Shown piece after piece: positions 1 through 9,134 of a DNA stretch of 64,000 bases. Numbering within the stretch: the stretch's first letter is position 1; every line of letters begins with the position of its first letter. The notes under the pieces are model-generated. The model was not told the DNA's origin. It saw only the letters and a list, made by a program, of their open reading frames with translations, and searched no databases. The stretch is from Juglans regia (Eukaryota > Streptophyta > Magnoliopsida > Fagales > Juglandaceae), in NCBI RefSeq assembly GCF_001411555.2, contig NC_049910.1, forward strand, positions 32,397,150 to 32,461,149, written 5' to 3'. The position numbers and the translations under genes are program-made.

Positions 1-464
1 AATAGTACAAATATATATCAATAACATCAGATGAATCACTACTAGTATGAAACTCAGAATTAACAAAGAAATATTTAAAGGGATTAGAATCATGAGTTCT
101 GTGAACTCCCTCGTCTATGAGTGCGTCAATAATGTACGTGCGGTGGTATTCATCATCATTTTTGGTTGTTTTCCAATATGAGAAATATTCACCTCTAGAG
201 TCATATTCCCAAAATAGAGTTTCATTAGACCATTCCTGCAATTAATAAAGGTATAAACAGTAGCAAGAAAACTAAGATTAAGAGAGTTTTAGAATTAGAG
301 TCAACAATAGAACTAATGTCCAGGATTAAGAAATCAACAGGATAATAAAATTTGCCAATTTGAATCAAAACATACTCCACTACACCCCATGGTACTTTGA
401 CTGAACGATCAGCCTGTTGCAATATCACAGTAGTTGGTTTGATTTCTCCCAACCCTAATTACAA
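1..464 (-). mobile_element. Ty3/gypsy retrotransposon, second half of protease region (fragment)
   Basis: Read on the minus strand from about 464, the translation runs GLGEIKPTTVILQQADRSVK and then GVVEYVLIQIGKFYYPVDF. This is the typical aspartic-protease region of plant Ty3/gypsy polyproteins. It goes on through NGLMKLYFGNMTLEVN, the usual linker towards reverse transcriptase, and leaves the window at base 1. The frame breaks after about 75 codons. The first half of the same protease lies at 9134-9244 on the same strand, so the 8.7 kb between them is an insertion. The family assignment comes from remembered gypsy consensus proteins. No reverse transcriptase is in the window. Confidence 0.75.
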
Positions 465-565
465 ATAAATGGAATACAATTCTTCTATAAATAGTCGTGA
501 TATACAACCAGTGCGCAATTGTTGACGCCACATCTGGGTTTTCTTTTGGTTGCGTGTAATGGTTT

Positions 566-1470
566 CCCAATTGTCGTCTTCATGTGTAATGGTTTCCTAG
601 TCGCCATCTTCCTGCTCATCTGATCTGGGGAATTGCTACCCACATTGCTTCTCAGTCGTCCTTTTTGTCTAGGACCATGGGTTTCCATTTTCGTTGGTAT
701 TTTCGTGTGAGTCTTCTCCGTGGGTCTCTATTGATAAAGTTTTGTCTTTTTCTTTTCTCAGTCTACATTTCGTCAACTACTTTTTATTGTCAATGGAAAT
801 TCTCTTTGGTTGGCCTCATACCTCTTCTTTAAAAAAAAAAAATTGATTTCATCTTCTTTAATTTCTGTTTGGATCTTGGGCCTTGGCCAAAACTGATTTG
901 TTGATCAGGAAGTAATGAATACAAAATATTGATTTGGGTGACTTTTTTTGAGTTGTGTTTGCTTTCCCAACTGCTAAATTTCTCTTGTGAAACAAAGTAC
1001 CAATTATCTAAGGTTGATTTAAGTTGGTTGGCTTCTCTATATATTCTTAGAGTCTTTTTCTTTTTCTTTTTTTTTTTTGTCTTTTGGGTGGGGGTGTTCA
1101 TGATATTATAGACTATATTTAGCTTGATCTAATTTTAATGAATTGACTAGACCTAAGTAGCTCTTCTTCTCACCCCCACGAAGTTGGATTTATTTAACGT
1201 GTTTTATCTCGGACTTTACACAAGGTAGATGTTCAAGTAATTTTCAGGTGAGGTTCATCATCATGTTAGTTTTTATTATAAACTTTTTATGATGCACATA
1301 GCTGCAATACAATATGCTATGTGAACTTTCTTTACTTTTTTTCCTCCCTACTCTTTTAACTTGTAAGGAAAAATATGTCCTTTTACCTATAATAAAAAAA
1401 GGAAAATAGATGACATTTTATAATTCCTACTACTGAACTACTTATTTTGTGTGCTATTTTGTGTGCTATT
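566..1470 (+). repeat. Left inverted arm of the MULE-like insertion
   Basis: This stretch is the reverse complement, with moderate divergence, of 7085-8902. Shared landmarks include TGGTTGGCCTCATACCTCTT here against AAGAGGTATGAGGCCAACCA near 8647. The block around 895-930 (TGATCAGGAAGTAATGAATA) matches TATTCATTACTTCCTGATCA near 7618. The GTGCTATTTTGTG motif at the inner edge matches CACACAAAATAAGTAG near 7098. Long A/T and CTTT runs are also shared. There is no convincing reading frame. Confidence 0.75.
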
Positions 1471-1475
1471 TTGTG

Positions 1476-1782
1476 CTAACAAGCTTGTGCCCCTCCTAGT
1501 TTTGCTATTCTCAAATGATTCCATTTTATCTTTTTTACCATAGTGGTCATTGTACATGGCTTCAACCTTGACAATAGCTTCAGTGCATCTTCCATGGATG
1601 GCCGATCACATGTCTTGCTCCTTGTACAGGGAAAAGCAATTTCAAGAACCAATTTGATCTCCTCTTGCACAATGATCTTGGAGTGAACTTCATTCTTATT
1701 GTAAATTTCTCCCAAAAGAACCTCCCTTATCTTATTGTGGAAACTTGCTCCTGTATTTCTCGACTTGCAATCGGTATGATAG
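1476..1782 (-). pseudogene. LRR receptor-like kinase 3' end (captured fragment)
   Basis: On the minus strand an open stretch reads NKIREVLLGEIYNKNEVHS, then VQEEIKLVLEIAFPCTRS and CDRPSMEDALKLLSRLKP. This is the end of a plant leucine-rich-repeat receptor kinase domain, with the conserved CTR...DRPSM block of kinase subdomain XI. Only about 80-100 codons remain, with no ATP-binding or catalytic loop. The fragment starts right at the inner edge of the left inverted arm and points outward, so the arm may derive from the parent gene's 3' flank. Gene-fragment capture is well known for MULEs (Pack-MULEs). That interpretation is inference. Confidence 0.65.
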
Positions 1783-1950
1783 ACATTATAATTCTGGTTG
1801 TCTACATGAAATTATTAGTTTAAAAGTAAATTAAATGTTTTAATTGTTTCATATAAAGTTTTTCAAAGCTGCTATTTTTCAAACGTGTTGAATTCTCTGT
1901 TTGCTCCTATAAAAATGGTTGTACAATTTTTTCCTATACAGTTTGTCAGT

Positions 1951-4500
1951 ATGGGAAAAGGGGAAGAAAACACATCTCCTACAACACCATCTAGCTCAAA
2001 TCCCCCAACGCGGTATGTTATATGATTTTTAACATTTTTTAGCATACATCAATCTCGTACTTGCTAATTATCATTATTATTTTTATGTTAGGGCATCCTA
2101 ACAACTTATCCAAACTTTCTAAATTACATGCACGGTTACTATGGACCAGTGCCTGCATGGTCACCGACTTTTATGCCATATCCAGATGGTAACCAATATC
2201 CAAGCAACATTCAGATAGTTATGCAACTTAGTTCTTGTCTCTTTTTTCTTTTTCTTTTTCTTTTTTTCATTTTTTGGAAGTTTAACTGCTTTCATTTTTA
2301 GCAGAATGCTGGTTACCCATTTCAATATGGGATGGGACCTCCGACTCCTCTAATGGGTACAAGTTCTGAAATGACCAAAAGTACTAATAAAGAGGACACA
2401 TCCAATCGTAGGGAAACTGAAGCGCCATGTTCCTCCTCTAGAGTTGATTAACAAAGTGAAGAGGATGGGCCATATTCATGAGAAACCAGCGATGGCACTC
2501 CCGGGACACCTCAGTTAGATCAAATGGATGGTGGTGATATGATTGAGGAACCAAAATCGAGGATGAAGTTTAATTCTTTTGAGGAATTAATGAGCTATTA
2601 CAAGCAATATGCTAAGAAATGCGGGTTTGGATCTATGACACAAAGAAGTGAGAGGGATGACAATGGAAGTATCAGATATGTCATCTTTGGTTGTGCCCGA
2701 CAGGAAATACTGACTGTAAGGCAATGATTAATGTCTTAAAAGTTGAGGGAAAGATGCAGTTGACCATAATTCATAATACCCACAATCATGGACTAAGTCC
2801 CCATAAATCCTGCTTCTTCCGACGTAATCGCAAAGTTAGTAAGGCCGTAAAAAGAGTATTAGATACTAACCACTTGGCTAGCATCTGAATGAACAAGAGT
2901 TTCGGATCACTTGTTGTTGGCGCGAGTGGATTTGAGAACCTCCCATTTTTGGAAAATGATTGTCGCAATCACATCGATAAAGATAAGGCATCTACAACTT
3001 GGAGCATGTGGTGCTAGGAGTGCTTTGAGACTATTTTTGTAGGATGCAGTACAAGTATCCCAGATTCTTTGCCTTGATGGATATAGATGATGATGAGAGG
3101 TTAAAGAATGTCTTTTGGGCAGATCCACACAGTATGGCAGCTTTTCAAGATTTTGGTAATGTGGTAACATTTGACACCACGTACCTGAGGAACAGATACG
3201 GGATGCCCTTTGCACCCTTTGTTGGTGTAAACCATCATGACCAGTCGATTCTCTTGGGAGCAGGGTTAATTTTCAGTGAGGACACAAAAGACTTTTACAT
3301 GGTTATTTCAGACCTGGTTGCAATGTAAGGTTGGTATAGTCTCGCCAACTATTATCAATGATCAAGACAGAGCAATGAAAAATGCAATTGCAGTTGTATT
3401 TCCAAAAAATCGACATACATTTTGCATGTGGTATATATTGAAAAAAGTTCCCGAGAAGCTTGGCTCCTATCGTGCCTACAAAAGTGGCCTGAAAAATCAG
3501 ATGATGAAATGTGTGTATGACACTCAGACTACTAAAGAGTTTGAGAAATTGTTGGAAGAGTTCATTAGCACGTATACCCTGCAAGAGAATATATGGTTGC
3601 AAAGTTTGTACGTTGAGCACGGGCATTGGGTACCGGTATTCCTAAAAGAGTACTTTTGGGCTGGCATGAGTACAACACAGCGGAGTGAGAGCATAATGCA
3701 TTTTTTTTTACGGATATGTTCGTGTGAAGACAAACCTGAAGGAGTTTGTCGACCAGTTTGACAATGCCTTGAGAAAGAAAATTGAGAATGAAACTAACTC
3801 GGACTTCCACTCATTTAGCGTTACAATTCCATACATATCTAGATCTCCAATCGAAAAGAGATTTTAAGAGTTGTACACGAGTGCAAAATTCAAAGAAGTT
3901 TAGCAGCAAGTTATGGGTGTGCTCGATATGGATCCATCTCTATTTAGACAAAATGGTGTGAAGAAAACCTATTTGGTAGAAGATGAAATTCGTGTTGAGG
4001 AGTTTGTTACATATTTCAGATGAGGGGATACTGTGTAGGCATATTTTGGCCATTTTCAAATGTAACAGGATAAAATTTTTGTCAGATAGCTACAATTTAG
4101 ATTGATGGAGGAGGGACATCAAATGGAAATACATGTAAAGATACTAACAGATATTCAACTCTATTGAATATTTGTTATCGAATGATTATTAATGTAGCGA
4201 GTTCAAAAGAGTATACTAAGGATGCAACTAAAAAGTTATATGCTATGATCGAATTATGTCGTGACGACCAAGAACCCACATCTCTGATCCAAACGAGTTC
4301 CAATGTTGATTATACGACACAGGACACAACTATAGTTGGTAGTTCATAGCAAGTACATAGTCCACGAGTTGTGAGAGGAAAAGGCAGACCCTCATCTCTG
4401 AGCAGAGCATCCAGGATGGAGCAAGATATCTAAAAAGTTAAAACAAAGACGAAGAAGGCACGTGTAAAGGGAAAACGTAAAGATGTTCGATATTTTTAAT
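1951..4500 (+). pseudogene. FAR1/FHY3-related MULE transposase, inactivated
   Basis: FAR1-family proteins are domesticated or active Mutator-like transposases. In order: a short N-terminal exon (MGKGEENTSPTTPSSSNPPT) and a Tyr/Pro-rich exon (YMHGYYGPVPAWSP, GYPFQYGMGPPTPL). The FAR1 DNA-binding domain spans 2550-2860 (FNSFEELMSYYKQYAKKCGF, then HNTHNHGLSPHKS). The MULE transposase core spans 3044-3765, with FDTTYL, PFAPFVGVNHHDQSILLG, INDQDRAMKNAI and STTQRSES. A degenerate SWIM finger (LCRHILAIF) lies near 4040. A basic tail (VVRGKGRPSSL, KTKTKKARVKGKRKD) follows at 4364-4490. It is broken by stops near 2886, 3866 and 3903, by frameshifts near 2700, 3000, 3285 and 3705, and by CxWY in place of the usual CxWH. 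Two further exon-like scraps follow at 4601-4700 and 5030-5110. Confidence 0.85.
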
Positions 4501-5095
4501 AACAAGATTATTTTAAATATACATGTTTATTTGGGTTGATTTATTTATGCAAATATTAATCAATGACATAGAGTTTTTACTTGTTACTTGATTATTAGCG
4601 AGATGGATGAGATACGCCAGCCCGGGACACGTGTAGGAATTTATTTGGCCCATCAGAGATAGATCTTTCCAATGTTAGAAATGTTCAGGTATAAATATTT
4701 TTGTTTTGATTTGCTGTCTTATTTAAGGAGTAATTTTTAAATACGTCAAACTTATGTTTATTATATTTTTGTTATCTATTGCTAGATTGTTCCAGGCAGC
4801 ATAGCTTTAGACATTAGTGGATCCCAAAATGTGGTTGGAAGTCAAGAAAGTGTAATATTTCTAAATTTTTTTATATTTTAATATTAATATTGATTGTAAT
4901 TTAATGTGGGGGGAGGGGGGGTTGCTTTGAACTCCCAACCATGGACTCAATATTGAGAATGATGCCATAATAAGTATGTGCATGAAAATCGTCTATTTGA
5001 TATGACTTTTCATTAAATATTCTTAATTTAGCAAGATGCAGGAGTATTGTCTGTGAAGGCAGATGGTGCTGCTTAGGATACTGTTGAAAGTTTGG

Positions 5096-5280
5096 AAGAA
5101 GAAAGCTTGGCAAGTGATAGTTTTTGTAATTATTTTTGTAAGAAGAAAGCTTGGCAGGAGTATATTCCTAGTGATAGTTTTGGTAATTATTTTTGTAAAA
5201 AGAAAACTTCGCAACTAATAGTTTTTGTAATTATTTTTGGCAAGTGATAGTTTTTGTAATTATTTTGGAAGAAAAGAGCT
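5096..5280 (+). repeat. Imperfect tandem repeat inside the MULE-like insertion
   Basis: The phrase AGTGATAGTTTTTGTAATTA recurs four times with small changes (GTGATAGTTTTGG, CTAATAGTTTTTG), spaced about 44-58 bp apart and interleaved with AGAAGAAAGCTTGGCA. It lies downstream of the transposase tail and has no coding potential. Confidence 0.7.
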
Positions 5281-6109
5281 TGGAAAACCTAGTAAATTGT
5301 ATTGATTGTAAAATGGCCAACTATCCATTGTTTTTTAGTTGGTTACTTGATTGTAGTATTTTATATTTTGTGAAGAGAGACCACCACCTATGGACTTATC
5401 ATTATGATATGTTTCAAGTCTGCTAGGAAATTGATGTGAACTGGAATTTCCATGTTTTTCCATTATCATCTCCATAACTTTCTAAACAACTAACTAAACT
5501 CTTTTTCAAACCACCAGATAATTTATTGCTTATGCAATCAGAATCTATACCTAACTTTCCTTGTTTTTCCAGAAGTTGCTTCTTAAGTTCAAGAGCATGC
5601 AGAGTAGCATCTTATCGACGTGCATATTTCTCTCTTTTCTTTCTAGGCACACCTTGGGAGGGTTCAACTTTTTTAATGCATTCATCAAACTCACCACATC
5701 TAAATGCCGATAAGCTGATTTTGATATTTTGAGATTCTGTGAAGCATCATTCCAACTCATATTGCATGTACACCATATCTATTTCTCTATTTGTTTCTTT
5801 CATTCCCTTTCTTTTCTTTTCTTTTTTCGTATATATTTCGTAATAATATATATAAATATTTTGAGATTCTGAGAGGATTGGGTTTGGAAAATTCTTGTCA
5901 TAGTCTGATCAAGTAATGCGAAGATGATTCTACAAACATTTTAATTATACAAATATGTATTTACTATCTCAGGCAGTTAACCAACTAAATGCCAAAAAAA
6001 TGAGCAAGCTAAAAATATTAACAAATCTCAAATGGCCAACTATTACATTGCACTCACTAAACTAACTTATAACACTTAAAACTACAAAGTTAGACTAAGA
6101 TGTAACATA

Positions 6110-6650
6110 AACCCCAATACAACAAAGGAGAACTACAAAACCCCAATACACTCGGGCTAGCATGCGTGAACGCCTTAGGACAGCTTCTCTCTCAAGAAGC
6201 ACCAACTCTATCTTCCCGATCTCATCCGCTTTCTTACTGAGCTCAATCTCCATCTTTTCGACATTGCTGAGTCTCTTCTCGATGTCTTTCTCCTTCCTTA
6301 ATAGTTAATTTTTCTTTCTTGTAGATCTGGTTCTATGTATTGATTACTATCTGTCCACTTGAAATACTTGCAGCATAGTAATCCTTGATATTTTGCGCAC
6401 ACATATAAAAAATGTTAGATGTCTGTTGTATTAATCAATATATCAAATATGTTACATTACAAATCTTGTAGTTACTCACTGTGTTGTAGTTTGGACACCT
6501 AAATAAAGGTCGTCCTGAATTTCTTCTAGTATTTGAGTATCTCAATGTAGCTTCAACCTCACAGAAGCACAATGGTTGACCCAAAGTACGTTTGGCAAAG
6601 GATGAAGAAGACATTGATGATGATGACATTCTAACATGAACCAAAATCAC
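6110..6650 (-). pseudogene. GRF-type zinc-finger / coiled-coil protein remnant
   Basis: On the minus strand a serine-rich start (MSSSSMSSSSFAKRT) is followed by PLCFCEVEATLRYS and NSGRPLFRCPNYNT, which is the plant GRF zinc finger (CxC...GRpfFrC). After an apparent intron (about 6470-6385) the finger finishes as CCKYFKWTDSNQ. A heptad-like helical tail (KRLSNVEKMEIELSKKADEI, then ELVLLEREAVLRRSR) ends near 6110. The two parts are separated by a stop and a frame change. Small GRF-finger proteins are common repeat-associated genes in plants. Here it sits on the opposite strand to the FAR1 transposase inside the same insertion, so it may be an accessory gene of the element. Its biochemical role is unknown. 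Confidence 0.6.
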
Positions 6651-7454
6651 AATGGAAAGGCATACATATTAAAAGACACACATAGCAATGGTATTTCCAC
6701 ATGAATCTATTCTACAATAAGGATATACAAATGGCAGGCAACTCAAAAGACTCTAAGAGTTGGAAGGAGCTTGGCTATCCAACCAGTGGTTTATACAATA
6801 AGCCCCTCCCTTTACAAGGTAATTTCTCTCAAAAGAAAACCAGGTGCAAATTTCACCACTATTAAGATTAAAATCAAATTATAATGAAAGAAAGTTAAAC
6901 AGCCTAAATTTCTTTTCCATGATGTCTTAAATACCAAATAGATTTGGAAATAAAGACACCAGATCATGGTAAAAAACATAAAATGGAATCATTTAAGAGT
7001 AGCAAAACTGAGAGGGGCCCAAGACTGTGGATCTCTAAGCATGAAAATGCTTTTGAAATTTGTGAATGAAAGATAATGACCACTTGCTTAACTAGCACAC
7101 AAAATAAGTAGTTCAGTAGCAGGAATTTTACAAAGTCATCTATTTTCCTTTTTTTATTATAGGTAAAAAGACATATTTTTCCTTACAAGTTAAAAGAGTA
7201 AGGAGGAAAAAAAATAAAGAAAGTTCACATTTCATATTGTATTGCAATTATGTGCATCATAAGAAGTTTATAATAAAAACTAACATGATGATGAACCTCA
7301 TCTGAAAATTACTTGAACATCTACCTCGTGTAAAGTCTGAGATAAAACACATTGAAGAAATCCAACTTCTTGGTGGTGGAAGAAGAGCTACCCAGGTCTA
7401 GTCAATTCACTAAAATTAGATCAAGCTAAATATAGTCTATACTATCATGAACAA

Positions 7455-7482
7455 CCCCCCCCCCCCCCCCAAAAAAAAAAAA
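7455..7482 (+). repeat. Homopolymer block C16 followed by A12
   Basis: An uninterrupted run of sixteen C followed by about twelve A, inside the right inverted arm. The equivalent left-arm position is a run of T with GGGTGGGGG, so the tract has expanded since the arms diverged. The length may be assembly-sensitive. Confidence 0.8.
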
Positions 7483-7671
7483 GAAAGACAAAGGACTTTG
7501 AAAATATATACAGAAGCCAACCAACTTAAAACAACCTTAGATAATTTGTTTCACAGGAGAAATTTAGTAGCTAGGAAAGCGAACACAACTCAGAAAAAGT
7601 CACCCAAATCAATATTTTGTATTCATTACTTCCTGATCAACAAATCAGTTTTAGCCAAGGCCTAAGATCCA

Positions 7672-8594
7672 ATATAAAAAAAGATAGCAGCCTTTAGGTC
7701 CAAAGTTAAATATGGGCTCGCAAATTTCAATTCATGTGCCTGAGATCCCACACATCTGCAATACGTTTTCACGATATTCTAAATAATGACCACCAAGTTT
7801 ATTCCTGGGGGCTGGGTGCAAAATTAAGAATCAAAAGACCTTGTCCTATTAAGGCTGGACACCCGACAATGGCTGATTCTCCCACCTCTTCAATATCACT
7901 CACATATGCACAAAACAAGCTTCTAGAAATTTCTATTTTTTCGCAAAAGCCCAAGCAAACCAGTACGTTTTGGCTCAAATGATGCTACCTCATAAAAAAA
8001 TGAGGTGGAGGGTCAGGTTGTAGGATCACTCAAAGCATGGAACTTAACATTAAAAAGGATAGAGTACATTTAAAAATTAACACATTTGAGATAAATAATG
8101 ACATTAGTTAATAATGTAGCCAAAAAAAAAAAAGATCTTCAATAATGCTTCACTACAATCATTGCATATTATATTCAAAAGAATAATAATTCATATAAAA
8201 CCAATGAGAAGGGGCAAAAGAAATACTTCCTAATTGTTTATAGGAGTTTTCCAGCTTGAAAACTTGAAATCAATTGACCTGGAGGGCATGAACATCATCA
8301 TAATTCACTGTTTGTCAGAGAAAACCTCTGACTGCGGAAAATGCAAAATTAAACCTCCATTGAACTTACTCCAGCCAGGCTCTCCATGTAGGAGCAATGT
8401 TTCAAGCAGTCCACCTCATCGCCAAGAACGTCCTAGGTACTTATCTTCTTTATTATTCTTCAGCTCCTACTTTCCTTTTATGCTCCTTCTGTTTTGTTAC
8501 ATTCTTCAAAAATAGTGGGATAAAGAAAGAAAAAAAAAACTCGGTTCTGGGTGTCTCCCAGTTTTTTCTTTTCTTTTCCCTTTGTTGAAATTTC
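7672..8594. other. Extra segment in the right arm (secondary insertion, type unknown)
   Basis: Where the left arm reads AAGATCCAAACAGAAATTAAAG (in reverse complement), the right arm is split between AAGATCCAA near 7670 and CCAAACAAAAATTAAAG near 8597. The 0.92 kb between them is absent on the left. CCAA occurs at both junctions, compatible with a 4-bp target duplication. Alternatively the left arm suffered a deletion. No terminal repeats are obvious. A short open stretch at 8234-8515 contains CGKCKIKPPLNLLQPGSPC, which I do not recognise. Confidence 0.5.
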
Positions 8595-9134
8595 GCGCAA
8601 CCAAACAAAAATTAAAGAAGATGAAAGCAATTTGTTTATTTTCTATGAAGAGGTATGAGGCCAACCAAAGCGAATTTCCATTGACAAGAAGAAACAGTTG
8701 ATGAAATGTAGACTGAGAAATGAAAAAGAAAAAAATTTACCTATGGAGACCCACAGAGAAGATCCACACGAAAATGGACCCAAGGTCCCAGACGAACAAG
8801 ACGACTAAAAAACAATATGGGTAGCAATTTCCCAGATCAGATGAGCAAGAAGACGACGACTGGGAAACCATTACACATGAAGACGACGACTGGGAAACAC
8901 AAAAAGGGAGGGAAATGGAGAGAGGTCTTTGTCTTTGAGGGAGAACACAGAGAGGGAGGGAAACACGGAGAGTCTCAGCGTAATGGAATTCGTCTTCGAG
9001 GGAGAGAAAATAGAGTGGGAGGGAAATGGAATGAGGGAGGGTAAGAGATCTGGGGAAATGCAGAGAAGGGGGTGAAACGTTGCATTTTTGTTTTTCCACG
9101 CCAAACCTGTTTGCCCCGCTCTTGCACTAGGAGA

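Larger units (their letters stand above)
7085..8902 (-). repeat. Right inverted arm of the MULE-like insertion
   Basis: Matches the left arm (566-1470) in reverse complement at both its inner part (7085-7671) and its outer part (8595-8902). The outer part contains GAAGACGACGACTGGGAAAC twice, where the left arm has diverged copies. A 0.92-kb segment in between has no counterpart on the left. Past 8902 the sequence is a purine-rich run of GGGAGGGAAATGG-like units that the left side lacks. Confidence 0.75.
465..9134. mobile_element. Mutator-like (MULE) insertion with long inverted arms, decayed
   Basis: This 8.7-kb block separates two halves of a gypsy protease frame: ...SIEKL ends near 9134 and GLGEI resumes near 464. 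Inside are two inverted arms of roughly 0.9 and 1.8 kb. Between them lie a FAR1-type transposase pseudogene (+), a GRF-zinc-finger pseudogene (-) and a receptor-kinase 3' fragment (-). Long terminal inverted repeats around a FAR1/MuDR-type transposase are the hallmark of Mutator-like elements. The arms stop about 100 bp (left) and 230 bp (right) inside the gypsy junctions. I could not find matching extreme termini or a clean 9-bp target duplication, so the exact ends are uncertain or eroded. All genes are broken and the copy cannot be autonomous. Confidence 0.6.

Noticed and set aside
8737..9099. 120-codon minus-strand frame rich in Ser, Leu and Pro
   Set aside because: Reads the GGGAGGGAAATGG purine-rich repeats in reverse. 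No domain, and it lies at the edge of a transposon arm.
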